Positions 1 to 6,844 of a DNA stretch of 9,554 nucleotides are shown one piece after another. Every line of letters begins with the position of its first letter. Position 1 is the first letter of the stretch. A model generated the notes under the pieces. That model searched no databases, had not been told where the DNA came from, and worked only from the letters and a program-made list of their open reading frames with translations. The DNA is from an uncultured Collinsella sp. (GTDB lineage: Bacteria > Actinomycetota > Coriobacteriia > Coriobacteriales > Coriobacteriaceae), in contig CABQHR010000058.1 in assembly GCA_902463875.1 (NCBI GenBank), forward strand, positions 1 to 9,554, in the 5' to 3' direction. The translations under genes and the position numbers were made by a program.

Positions 1-16
1 GGGTCGTTCTGCGGAT

Positions 17-598
17 ATGACGCCGCCTTTGCGTTGGCGGTTGGGTGTTGCTGGTGGGGTGGCGCTGGTTGTGCTGCTTGTTGACCAGCTGACCAAGCTT
101 GCGGTTCGTGCCGTGGGCGACGCTTTGCATGTGACCGTCATCCCCGGTGTCGTCGACTTTATGTTTGTCCGCAATATCGGTGCCGCCTTTAGCATGGGCG
201 AGGGGCATGGCATCGCGTTTGCCGTGCTGGCGTTGGCGGTCATTATCGCTATTGCCGTGTACCTCGTTCGTGCACCCCAGCTCGCCCATCTTGAGGTTGT
301 GGGCATGGCGATGGTTGTGGGCGGCGCCATCGGCAACGCGATCGATCGACTTGCCTTTGGCTTTGTGACCGATTTTATTGCCACCACCTTCATCGACTTT
401 CCCGTCTTTAACGTTGCGGACATCGGTATTACCGTGGGTGTCGTGCTCGCCCTCATTGGTTACATGTTCTTAAGTCCCGCCGCTCGCGAGGTCGATGCGA
501 CCGCCGAGCTTAACGCCCGTGACGAGGCCCGCGCCAAGCGCAAGGCCAAACAACGTGGGGAGCGTGCCCGCAAGATTCGCGAAAGGAATGAGCGCTAA
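17..598 (+). CDS. lspA: Lipoprotein signal peptidase (signal peptidase II)
   Basis: An integral membrane aspartic protease that cleaves the signal peptide from diacylglyceryl-modified prolipoproteins at the outer face of the cytoplasmic membrane. The 193-residue product carries the family blocks in order: DQLTK (23-27), RNIGAAFS (52-59), GNAIDR (106-111), TDF (118-120) and FNVADIG (131-137). Conserved aspartates D110, D119 and D135 are all present; by comparison with the Pseudomonas enzyme, D119 and D135 should be the catalytic dyad. About four hydrophobic segments are visible (roughly 11-33, 66-84, 92-108, 137-152). A 40-residue C-terminal tail rich in Ala, Lys, Arg and Glu follows the last one and is longer than in many homologues. 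The stop overlaps the next start by one base, indicating cotranscription. The start is uncertain: the frame stays open to the window edge and no clear ribosome binding site precedes position 17, though the spacing to DQLTK is normal for the family. Confidence 0.95.
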   Translation: MTPPLRWRLGVAGGVALVVLLVDQLTKLAVRAVGDALHVTVIPGVVDFMFVRNIGAAFSMGEGHGIAFAVLALAVIIAIAVYLVRAPQLAHLEVVGMAMVVGGAIGNAIDRLAFGFVTDFIATTFIDFPVFNVADIGITVGVVLALIGYMFLSPAAREVDATAELNARDEARAKRKAKQRGERARKIRERNER

Positions 599-1611
599 TG
601 GCCGACATCCATATTCTCGTTGCCGACGACACCGCTGGCCAGCGTCTCGACGCCTATCTGGGCGCCAACGACGGCTGCCCCACTCGCTCCGCTTGCGCGC
701 ATCTGATCGAGGGCGGTGCCGTTGCCGTCAACGGCGAGACATGCCTGTCAAAAAAGTATGCCGTGCGCTCCGGCGACCGTATTTCGGTCGATTTGCCCGA
801 GCCGCACGATCCCACCGACGTGATTCCCGAGGCCATTCCCCTCGATATCCGCTACGAGGACGACTACCTCATCGTGCTCTCCAAGCAGCGCGGTCTGGTG
901 TGCCATCCCGCCCATGGCCACGAGAGCGGCACCCTTGCGAACGCCTTGGTCTATCACTGTGGCATCGACCATCTGGGCACCGTGCAGGGTGAGGACCGCC
1001 CCGGCATCGTACATCGCCTGGATCGTGACACCTCGGGCCTTATGCTCGCGGCAAAAGACGACGACACCCAGCGCGCACTCCAGAATCTCATCCGCACGCG
1101 TACGCTCGACCGCCGCTACATTACGCTCGTCCACGGCCACATTGCCATGGACGAGGGCACCATTAACACCGGTATCGCCCGTTCTACGCGCGACCGTGTC
1201 AAGATGGCGGTTTCGGACGATCCTTTCGCGCGTCAGGCCATCACGACCTTCAAGGTGCTTGAGCGCTTTGATTCCACGCGTTTTGACGACGGCTACACGC
1301 TCGTCGAGTGCCACCTGTTTACCGGCCGCACGCATCAGATTCGCGTGCATATGCGCCACATCAACCACGCCTGCGTGGGCGATCCACTCTATGGCAAGTG
1401 CGATGCACGCGCCGACCAGGGTCTGACCAGGCAATTCCTTCATTCCTGGCGCGTCGCATTCGACCATCCCGTGACGGGGGAGCGCATTGAGTGCCGCGAC
1501 GAGCTGCCGTGGGATCTCGCTGCGGTTCTTGACGACCTGGCCCCGCGTTCGATCGGTCGCACGGCCGCTGGAGATGAAATCGTTCCGCAGCTCGGTCTGC
1601 TCGAAGCCTAA
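598..1611 (+). CDS. rluD: RluD-family 23S rRNA pseudouridine synthase
   Basis: A cytoplasmic enzyme of the RluA/RluC/RluD family that isomerises uridines to pseudouridine, most probably in 23S rRNA. The 337-residue product has an N-terminal S4-like RNA-binding domain (about 14-66), then the catalytic domain. Diagnostic motifs are CHPAHGHESGTLANAL (102-117), HRLDRDTSG (139-147, with catalytic aspartate D142) and TGRTHQIRVH (242-251). Its ATG overlaps the lspA stop (TAATG), and an AAAGGA ribosome binding site lies at 582-587. The lspA-rluD pair is conserved in many Gram-positive bacteria, including Bacillus (lspA-ylyB). The exact target positions cannot be read from sequence; RluD is chosen over RluC because of the motif match and the lspA neighbour. 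The last 30 residues are divergent and without a recognised motif. Confidence 0.93.
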   Translation: MADIHILVADDTAGQRLDAYLGANDGCPTRSACAHLIEGGAVAVNGETCLSKKYAVRSGDRISVDLPEPHDPTDVIPEAIPLDIRYEDDYLIVLSKQRGLVCHPAHGHESGTLANALVYHCGIDHLGTVQGEDRPGIVHRLDRDTSGLMLAAKDDDTQRALQNLIRTRTLDRRYITLVHGHIAMDEGTINTGIARSTRDRVKMAVSDDPFARQAITTFKVLERFDSTRFDDGYTLVECHLFTGRTHQIRVHMRHINHACVGDPLYGKCDARADQGLTRQFLHSWRVAFDHPVTGERIECRDELPWDLAAVLDDLAPRSIGRTAAGDEIVPQLGLLEA

Positions 1612-1629
1612 CCAGTATTAGGTGGTTTC

Positions 1630-1656
1630 TTGAACTTGGTTAGCCTGCGGTAAGAT
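1630..1656 (+). promoter_or_regulatory. Candidate promoter for the glycosyltransferase gene
   Basis: In the 82-base gap after rluD, TTGAAC (1630-1635) could be a -35 element. TAAGAT (1651-1656, 15-base spacer) or AGATAT (1653-1658, 17-base spacer) could be the -10. The gap is the most AT-rich stretch nearby, which supports a promoter, but the spacing is ambiguous. Confidence 0.45.
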
Positions 1657-1683
1657 ATACGGTTGTTTACGTAACGCGTTGCT

Positions 1684-1688
1684 GGGAG
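1684..1688 (+). promoter_or_regulatory. Ribosome binding site fixing the glycosyltransferase start
   Basis: GGGAG ends five bases before the ATG at 1694. It favours that ATG over the in-frame TTG at 1679, which lies upstream of this site and has no purine-rich sequence in front of it. Confidence 0.7.
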
Positions 1689-1693
1689 CCTGC

Positions 1694-2989
1694 ATGCTCG
1701 CCTTTTTACAAACCAACACACCCATCGTGATCTTCAACCAGATTGTGGTTACGCTGCTTACGGTCTGCTTTCTGTACCAGGTGGTCTTCTTTGTCATTGG
1801 TGCTCTCCGTGGTGAGGTCGCGCCCCCTAAGGCCAAAAAGCTGCATCGTTTTGCCTTCTTTATCGCGGCGCATAACGAGGAGGCCGTGATCGCCAACCTT
1901 GTTCGCTCCATCAAGGACCAGGATTATCCGTCCGAGCTTATCGAGGTCTTCGTGGTCGCCGATGCCTGCACCGACAACACGGCGCAGCTCGCGCGCGAGG
2001 CGGGCGCCGTCGTCTATGAGCGTAACGACTTGGCCCGTAAGGGCAAGAGCTGGGTCATGGACTTTGGTTTTGATCGCATTCTCAACGAGTATCCCGATGC
2101 TTTTGAGGGCTATTTCATCTTTGACGCCGACAACGTTATTTCCCGCGATTACGTCTCCAAGATGAACGATGCCTTTGACCAGGGCTTCCATGTGGTCACG
2201 AGCTATCGTAACTCCAAGAACTTCGGCAGCTCTTGGATCTCGGCGGCTAATGCCACCTGGTATCTGCGCGAGGCACGCTTCCTCAACAACGCGCGCAACA
2301 TCTGCAAGACGTCTTGTGCCGTCTCGGGCTCGGGCTACCTCATCTCCGCCAGTGTTATTGAGGGCATGCACGGCTGGCAGTTCCACACGCTGACCGAGGA
2401 CATTCAGTTCACTACGTTCTGCGCTATTCACGGCATTCGCATTGGCTATGCGCCGGCTGAGTTCTTCGATGAACAGCCCGTGACGTTTAAGGCGTCCTGG
2501 AAACAGCGTATGCGTTGGACCAAGGGCTTTTACCAGGTGTTCTTTACCTACGGTAAGCACCTGGTCAAATCGACCTTCCGCTATCATCGCTTTGCTGCCT
2601 ACGACATGTTTATGACGATTGCCCCGGGTATGCTGTTGTCCCTGATCTCGATGCTCGCCAATGCGACGTTCCTCATCGTGGGCGGGCTTTCGCACGGCTT
2701 CTTGGCTACCGAAGTCGAGATGCAGGCGTGTGCCGCTTCGCTTATCATGACGTTCGTGATGATGTACCAGACCTTCTTTATCCTGGCACTGCTCACGACC
2801 ATCTTTGAGTACAAGCACATTCATTGCGCTCAAAAGTGGCGCCTGGTGACCAACCTGTTTACCTTCCCGATCTTTATGTTCAGCTATATCCCCATCACGG
2901 TTGCCGCGCTGTTCCTGAAGGTCGACTGGGTGCCCACGCAGCACGCCGTTAACGTTACCCTCGACGAGGTCATGCAGGGCGCCAAGTAA
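1694..2989 (+). CDS. Membrane family-2 (processive-type) glycosyltransferase
   Basis: A GT2 inverting glycosyltransferase of the same broad group as the NodC, IcaA, hyaluronan and cellulose synthases, which polymerise or transfer sugars at the membrane from nucleotide-sugar donors. The 431-residue product has one N-terminal membrane segment (about 12-37). A cytoplasmic catalytic domain follows with AAHNEE (58-63), DACTDNT (90-96), the metal-binding DAD (144-146), a TED motif whose aspartate D236 is the likely catalytic base, and QRMRW (271-275), the QxxRW signature of processive enzymes. Three to four C-terminal membrane segments follow (about 305-330, 343-370, 385-410). It stands alone between a candidate promoter and an intrinsic terminator, with no deacetylase, export or precursor-sugar gene beside it, so its product (exopolysaccharide, wall polymer or glycolipid) is unknown. 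Confidence 0.88.
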   Translation: MLAFLQTNTPIVIFNQIVVTLLTVCFLYQVVFFVIGALRGEVAPPKAKKLHRFAFFIAAHNEEAVIANLVRSIKDQDYPSELIEVFVVADACTDNTAQLAREAGAVVYERNDLARKGKSWVMDFGFDRILNEYPDAFEGYFIFDADNVISRDYVSKMNDAFDQGFHVVTSYRNSKNFGSSWISAANATWYLREARFLNNARNICKTSCAVSGSGYLISASVIEGMHGWQFHTLTEDIQFTTFCAIHGIRIGYAPAEFFDEQPVTFKASWKQRMRWTKGFYQVFFTYGKHLVKSTFRYHRFAAYDMFMTIAPGMLLSLISMLANATFLIVGGLSHGFLATEVEMQACAASLIMTFVMMYQTFFILALLTTIFEYKHIHCAQKWRLVTNLFTFPIFMFSYIPITVAALFLKVDWVPTQHAVNVTLDEVMQGAK

Positions 2990-3000
2990 CCACGATCAGA

Positions 3001-3042
3001 ACCACCGCAAAGGGGATGCACCTTTGTGGTAGTTTTTCTTTT
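3001..3042 (+). terminator. Intrinsic terminator after the glycosyltransferase gene
   Basis: A ten-base-pair stem (3004-3013 with 3021-3030, including one G-U pair) closes a seven-base loop and is followed at once by a T-rich run (3033-3042, broken by one C). It lies 12 bases after the glycosyltransferase stop codon. The stem continues weakly outward past one mismatch. Confidence 0.85.
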
Positions 3043-3055
3043 GAGCAGCTGCCCC

Positions 3056-3061
3056 GGGAGG
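3056..3061 (+). promoter_or_regulatory. Ribosome binding site fixing the prepilin peptidase start
   Basis: GGGAGG lies six bases before the GTG at 3068. It selects that start over the in-frame GTG at 3026, which sits inside the descending arm of the terminator hairpin. Confidence 0.8.
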
Positions 3062-3067
3062 TGTTCT

Positions 3068-3490
3068 GTGGTCTATATCCCATTTTGGATCTGCGCCTTT
3101 GCCGGTGCGGTGATCGATGCCCGTGAGCGGCGGTTTCCCAACGCGCTTGCGGCTGCGTGTGCCGTGGCGGCGTTTGCGGGCGTGTGGCTGGATGCGGGCT
3201 TGAACACGACACTTGACCACGCTGGTCTTGCGGTCATCGTGTACCTTTCTCTCGCGTTGACCGAGTCCCTCTGGCGACGCCTCCGTCAAACCCCGGGCAT
3301 CGGCATGGGTGATGCCAAGGCACTCTTCGCGCTTTGCACGCTCGACCCTATGGGTGGCGTCGTGGCATTTGCCGCCGCGCTCCTGGTCCTTGCCCTCTCC
3401 TGCCTCATCACAAAATCGCGCTCCTTGCCATTGCTCCCATTTTTGGTGCCGATTTTTGCCATAATCGAGGTCGTGGGCTGCACATTGTAA
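3068..3490 (+). CDS. Small A24-family prepilin peptidase-like protein
   Basis: A membrane aspartic peptidase of the type IV prepilin peptidase family, which cuts the leader from prepilin-like proteins at the cytoplasmic face. Starting at the GTG at 3068 gives 140 residues. Both family signatures are visible: an aspartate followed by a basic stretch and FPN (D17 to N25), and GMGDAK (79-84) holding the second catalytic aspartate, D82. A proline-containing hydrophobic segment (PLLPFLVP) near the C-terminus also fits the family. Several hydrophobic segments cover most of the chain. It lacks the N-terminal zinc/methyltransferase region of full-length PilD, so it belongs with the short stand-alone forms (TadV/CpaA-like). 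No pilin, ATPase or Tad gene is in the window, so its substrate must be encoded elsewhere. The dNTPase gene follows after 31 bases and is probably cotranscribed. Confidence 0.85.
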   Translation: MVYIPFWICAFAGAVIDARERRFPNALAAACAVAAFAGVWLDAGLNTTLDHAGLAVIVYLSLALTESLWRRLRQTPGIGMGDAKALFALCTLDPMGGVVAFAAALLVLALSCLITKSRSLPLLPFLVPIFAIIEVVGCTL

Positions 3491-3509
3491 CCGATTGCGC
3501 ATCCTTCTT

Positions 3510-3515
3510 AAGGAG
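3510..3515 (+). promoter_or_regulatory. Ribosome binding site fixing the dNTPase start
   Basis: AAGGAG lies six bases before the ATG at 3522. It excludes the in-frame TTG at 3495 and the out-of-frame ATG at 3517. Confidence 0.85.
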
Positions 3516-3521
3516 CATGCC

Positions 3522-4769
3522 ATGGCAACTAACCAAGAAACGGCCGTCATTAAGGCGCGCATGGACCGTATTCCCTCGTCGTTATCGCCCGAACTTGTCG
3601 AGCGCATTGCCGCAGATCGTGCTTTGGGCTATGTCAACCCGTACCGTTGCGACGATGACCAGGTCATCCGTCGCATTGATCGAGCCTCAGACGAGGGCAC
3701 GCTCATGCGTCCGGCATTTATGCGCGATGCCGAAAAGATTCTCCATCTGCCCGCGTATGCCCGATATGCTGGTAAAACGCAGGTCTTTAGCTTCCGTAGC
3801 AATGATGATCTGTCGCGCCGTGGTTTGCACGTGCAGCTTGTCTCGCGCATTGCGCGCGATATCGGTCGCGCCTTGGGGCTCAACTGCGATCTCATTGAGG
3901 CAATTGGCTTAGGCCACGACTTGGGCCACACGCCCTTCGGCCATGCCGGCGAGCGATTCCTCAACGATATCTATCATGAGCGTACCGGCCGCTTCTTTTT
4001 CCATAACGTGCAGTCGGTGCGCGTGCTCGATGCCCTGTACGGTCGCAACGTGTCGCTCCAGGCGCTCGACGGCGTGCTATGCCATAACGGCGAGTACGAG
4101 CAACGCGTGTTTGAGCTTTCGGATATGGGCTCCTTTGACCAGTTCGATCTGACGGTCGAGGACTGCATCGCCACGGGCTATAGCGCGATTGAACACCTGC
4201 GCCCCATGACGCTCGAGGGCTGCGTGGTTCGCATCTCGGATATCCTTGCCTACGTGGGGCGTGATCGCCAGGATGCCATTGCGGCAGGCCTGCTGTCGCC
4301 CGATGCTTTTGACGATGGCCTGGGCGGTGCGTACAACAGCTGGATTCTTACGCACGCTTCCATTGATATCGTGGAGCATAGCTACGGCAAACCGCGTATC
4401 GAGATGAGCGAGGACTTGTTCAAGGAAATCCGCCGCGCTAAGCGCGAGAACTACGAGAAGATCTATAGTAAGGGCGGTATCGAAGGCGACTCTGAAGCGG
4501 AGCTGCGCGAGGCGTTCGAAAAGCTCTACGACCGTTGCCTGCAGGATATAAACGAAGGCGACGAGTCCTCCTACATCTTTAAGCACCACATTTCGCGCAT
4601 TGAGCAGCAGCTTTCCTACTACGATCGTACCTATGCATGGCAGGACGATAAGGACCAAGCCGTGGTGGATTACATTGCGAGCATGACGGATGGCTATTTC
4701 TGCGAGCTGACGAGTAAGCTGTTCCCGGGTCTAAAGTTTCCGCACCGCACCTATATTAACGAACGGTAG
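3522..4769 (+). CDS. dgt: HD-domain dNTP triphosphohydrolase (dGTPase family)
   Basis: A cytoplasmic metal-dependent enzyme that hydrolyses deoxynucleoside triphosphates (classically dGTP) to the nucleoside and tripolyphosphate, so limiting dNTP pools. The 415-residue product shows AGKTQVF (83-89), the near-invariant GHDLGHTPFGHAGE (131-144, with metal ligands H132 and D133), a first HD histidine at H103, HNVQS (161-165), and the last metal aspartate in RISDILAY (D240). Two positions depart from the E. coli-type consensus: the usual THS around the first histidine reads LHV, and the usual NHD after the last metal aspartate reads GRD. This suggests a divergent subgroup whose nucleotide preference cannot be read from sequence. 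The C-terminal third (about 290-415) is helical and charged and has no motif I recognise. It follows the prepilin peptidase gene closely; no functional link between them is known. Confidence 0.9.
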   Translation: MATNQETAVIKARMDRIPSSLSPELVERIAADRALGYVNPYRCDDDQVIRRIDRASDEGTLMRPAFMRDAEKILHLPAYARYAGKTQVFSFRSNDDLSRRGLHVQLVSRIARDIGRALGLNCDLIEAIGLGHDLGHTPFGHAGERFLNDIYHERTGRFFFHNVQSVRVLDALYGRNVSLQALDGVLCHNGEYEQRVFELSDMGSFDQFDLTVEDCIATGYSAIEHLRPMTLEGCVVRISDILAYVGRDRQDAIAAGLLSPDAFDDGLGGAYNSWILTHASIDIVEHSYGKPRIEMSEDLFKEIRRAKRENYEKIYSKGGIEGDSEAELREAFEKLYDRCLQDINEGDESSYIFKHHISRIEQQLSYYDRTYAWQDDKDQAVVDYIASMTDGYFCELTSKLFPGLKFPHRTYINER

Positions 4770-4784
4770 TTCGTATCCTTTCGG

Positions 4785-4790
4785 TATACT
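4785..4790 (+). promoter_or_regulatory. Candidate -10 element upstream of rarA
   Basis: TATACT matches five of six positions of the vegetative -10 consensus and lies in the 60-base gap between the dNTPase gene and rarA. No convincing -35 element or extended -10 is visible. A small palindrome, TGTTG-GT-CAACA (4790-4801), directly follows and would overlap the transcription start, so it could be an operator. Confidence 0.45.
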
Positions 4791-4829
4791 GTTGGTCAAC
4801 AACGATTTTGATTGATGCACGGGATGGCT

Positions 4830-6179
4830 ATGGACGACCTTTTTTCTGCTTCGACGCGCGAGCGTTCCTTTCAGAATGCGCCGCTTGCGGTGCGCATGCG
4901 CCCCAACACGCTTGATGAGTATGTGGGCCAGCAAAAGGCCGTCGGTAAGGGCTCATGGCTGCGTGCCGCGATTGAGCATGACGTGCTGTCGAGCGTGATT
5001 TTGTACGGGCCGGCCGGTACGGGCAAGACGACGCTGGCCCACATTATCGCCAACCATACCAAGAGCGAGTTTGTCGAGGTCAGCGCCGTGACGGGCACCG
5101 TGAAGGACTTGCGCCGCGTGATTGACGAGGCCAAGACGCGCCTGAATACCTACGACCGTCGCACCATTCTATTCATCGACGAGATTCATCGCTTTTCGAA
5201 GTCGCAACAGGATGCGTTGCTGCATGCGGTTGAGAACCGTACCGTCATTATGATCGGCGCCACGACCGAGAACCCGTACTTCGAGGTCAACTCAGCACTG
5301 TTGTCGCGTGGCCGCGTGGTAGAGCTTGAGCATCTTAAAGACGAGGATATCGCTACGCTCATTGAGCGTGCGCTCGAGGCACCGCAGGGTTTAAACGGTA
5401 AGTTCTCAGCCGATGATGATGCGGTTAAGACCATCTGCACTCTGGCTGCGGGCGACGCTCGCTCGGCGCTCACGACGCTCGAGCTGGCGAGCGAGATCGC
5501 CGTCACGCGTCCCGATACCGAGGGGACGCCGGCTCCGGCGGCGGGGGAGCGCTATCCCATCACCGTGGATGACGTAAAGATTGCCAATCCGCGTCGTGGC
5601 TTTACCTATGACAAAAACGGCGACATGCACTACGACATTATCAGTGCGTTCATCAAGTCCATGCGCGGCAGTGACCCCGATGCCACGATCTATTGGCTTG
5701 CGCGCATGATCGACGCGGGGGAGGACCCCAAGTTTATCGCCCGCCGCATTATGATTCAGGCTTCTGAGGATGTTGGCAACGCCGATCCGCAGGCGCTTTT
5801 GGTGGCGCATGCCGCATTTAAGTCTGCCGAGGTCATTGGCTATCCCGAGTGCCGCATTAACCTGGCTCAGGCTGCACTCTATGTGTGCTTGGCGCCTAAA
5901 TCCAACGCGTGTGAGGCTTCGATCGATGCGGCGCTGGCCGATATCCATAGCAGTGGCCTTCGTGAGGTGCCCAGCTATCTTCGCGATCGTCACCGTCCCG
6001 GCAGCGACGAGTACGGTGTATACAAGTACCCGCATGATTATCCCGAAGGTTGGGTCGACCAGCGCTATTTGCCCGAAGGCCTGGAGCGTGGTGCCTTTTG
6101 GCAGCCTGCCGGCCGCGGTTGGGAAGAATGGCGTGTGGAGCAAAGCGAGCGCGACCGTAGCGGCAGGGCGCCAAAGTAA
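4830..6179 (+). CDS. rarA: Replication-associated recombination protein A (RarA/MgsA) AAA+ ATPase
   Basis: A clamp-loader-like AAA+ ATPase (RarA/MgsA in bacteria, WRNIP1/Mgs1 in eukaryotes) that acts at stalled replication forks with SSB. The 449-residue product shows RMRPNTLDEYVGQ (22-34), Walker A GPAGTGKT (60-67), Walker B LFIDEIHRF (114-122), sensor 1 GATTENPYF (143-151) and LSRGRV (158-163) with the likely arginine finger. Further on are GDARSAL and the family-specific C-terminal block running from FIKSMRGSDPDA to SEDVGNADP. A short Pro/Ala-rich insertion (about residues 227-238) separates the helical lid from the C-terminal oligomerisation domain. The start is chosen at 4830 because MDDLF resembles homologues and GGGA at 4821-4824 is well spaced. 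In-frame ATG codons at 4815 and 4824 and a TTG at 4812 are alternatives. The length is normal for the family. Confidence 0.95.
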   Translation: MDDLFSASTRERSFQNAPLAVRMRPNTLDEYVGQQKAVGKGSWLRAAIEHDVLSSVILYGPAGTGKTTLAHIIANHTKSEFVEVSAVTGTVKDLRRVIDEAKTRLNTYDRRTILFIDEIHRFSKSQQDALLHAVENRTVIMIGATTENPYFEVNSALLSRGRVVELEHLKDEDIATLIERALEAPQGLNGKFSADDDAVKTICTLAAGDARSALTTLELASEIAVTRPDTEGTPAPAAGERYPITVDDVKIANPRRGFTYDKNGDMHYDIISAFIKSMRGSDPDATIYWLARMIDAGEDPKFIARRIMIQASEDVGNADPQALLVAHAAFKSAEVIGYPECRINLAQAALYVCLAPKSNACEASIDAALADIHSSGLREVPSYLRDRHRPGSDEYGVYKYPHDYPEGWVDQRYLPEGLERGAFWQPAGRGWEEWRVEQSERDRSGRAPK

Positions 6180-6196
6180 GCTTTTGGGAATCTTCC

Positions 6197-6216
6197 GTCC
6201 CCTTTGGGGTACCATG
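6197..6216 (+). promoter_or_regulatory. Possible control element before the sigma-factor operon
   Basis: The 74-base gap between rarA and the next gene contains a perfect CCCC-TTT-GGGG inverted repeat (6199-6209) abutting TACCAT (6210-6215), which resembles a -10 element. No good -35 is seen, and no T-run follows the hairpin, so it does not look like a terminator. Whether a separate promoter exists here is unresolved. Confidence 0.25.
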
Positions 6217-6253
6217 AACAACGTCTGTATTTCGATTCCTTTGGGAGGCTTGT

Positions 6254-6844
6254 ATGAGTCCCATTCAAATCGCCTTGCTGCTGCTCGCCGTTGCCGGCGT
6301 GTGGGCTATCGTTGAGCTCGCGCTTACCCTGCGCAAGACCCGCACCGTTGTCGACTCGCTCGACAAGACGGTAACCGACCTCAACAATACGATTGCCGAG
6401 GCGCAGCCCGTGGTGGCAAAGCTTGATGGCGCCGTTGACGAGCTTACGCCGGCACTTGCCCAGATGGAGCCACTACTTAAGTCAAGCAAGACTGCCGTCG
6501 ATGCCCTTACCTCCAATCTCGTAGAAGTTGAGGCCGTGGTTCGCGATATTTCCGAGGTTACGGGCAGCATGGCCGAGGCCAGCAATGCTGTGTCGAGCGT
6601 GACTGATTCTGCGGCAGGTGCCGTGCAGAAACTCATTAACAAGGTGAAGGCTCCCGCGGCCGACGCCGAGCGCAAGCTTTCCTCTGCCGCCGAAGCCGAG
6701 CACCCGACCGAGCGCGTCCTGATTGGCGAAGCCGGGGACGAGGCCGCCGCGGGCGACGATGATGGCCAGAAGCCTGTTGGCAAGCCGACTCAGTATTACA
6801 CCTACACACCCGCCGAGACCTTCGAGGAGTCCTGCGATGAGTAG
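6254..6844 (+). CDS. DUF948/YtxG-like membrane-anchored coiled-coil protein
   Basis: A 196-residue protein with one N-terminal membrane segment (4-26). A long helical region without prolines over most of its length follows (28-133), with heptad-like spacing of Val, Leu and Ile between Asp, Glu and Lys, as in the DUF948 family (B. subtilis YtxG). An acidic, Ala-rich linker (135-172) leads to a short tail containing QYYTYTP (180-186). It is probably anchored in the membrane by the N-terminus with most of the chain on one side; the orientation is not certain. The biochemical function is unknown. YtxG in Bacillus is known as a SigB-controlled general stress protein, which is suggestive because a SigB-type sigma factor lies two genes downstream. 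GGGAGG (6243-6248) is an excellent ribosome binding site. The end overlaps the next start by eight bases, so translation is likely coupled. Confidence 0.75.
   Translation: MSPIQIALLLLAVAGVWAIVELALTLRKTRTVVDSLDKTVTDLNNTIAEAQPVVAKLDGAVDELTPALAQMEPLLKSSKTAVDALTSNLVEVEAVVRDISEVTGSMAEASNAVSSVTDSAAGAVQKLINKVKAPAADAERKLSSAAEAEHPTERVLIGEAGDEAAAGDDDGQKPVGKPTQYYTYTPAETFEESCDE
6824..6829 (+). promoter_or_regulatory. Ribosome binding site fixing the anti-sigma start
   Basis: GAGGAG lies seven bases before the ATG at 6837, inside the end of the preceding gene. It favours that start over the far upstream in-frame ATG at 6723, which would give a 38-residue extension unlike RsbW proteins. Confidence 0.75.

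Noticed and set aside
1607..1643. Weak inverted repeats after rluD (CCTAA with TTAGG, and CTAACCA with TGGTTAG) as a terminator
   Set aside because: The stems are short, overlap the stop codon or enclose a long loop, and are not followed by a real T-run. The region looks more like a promoter.
1706..2944. A 412-codon open frame on the minus strand, antisense to the glycosyltransferase gene
   Set aside because: Its translation is rich in His, Arg, Asp and Gly with no recognisable domain, and the plus strand carries a clear GT2 enzyme. Such antisense frames arise from codon bias in high-GC genes.
6180..6212. A SigB-type promoter (GTTT-like -35 with GGGTAC as -10) before the DUF948 gene, which would imply autoregulation
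   Set aside because: GGGTAC resembles the Bacillus SigB -10, but the only possible -35-like sequence is about 21 bases away rather than 12-14, so the match is not credible.
5406..6221. A 271-codon minus-strand frame opposite the C-terminal half of rarA
   Set aside because: It is a codon-bias shadow; the plus strand there encodes the conserved RarA C-terminal block.
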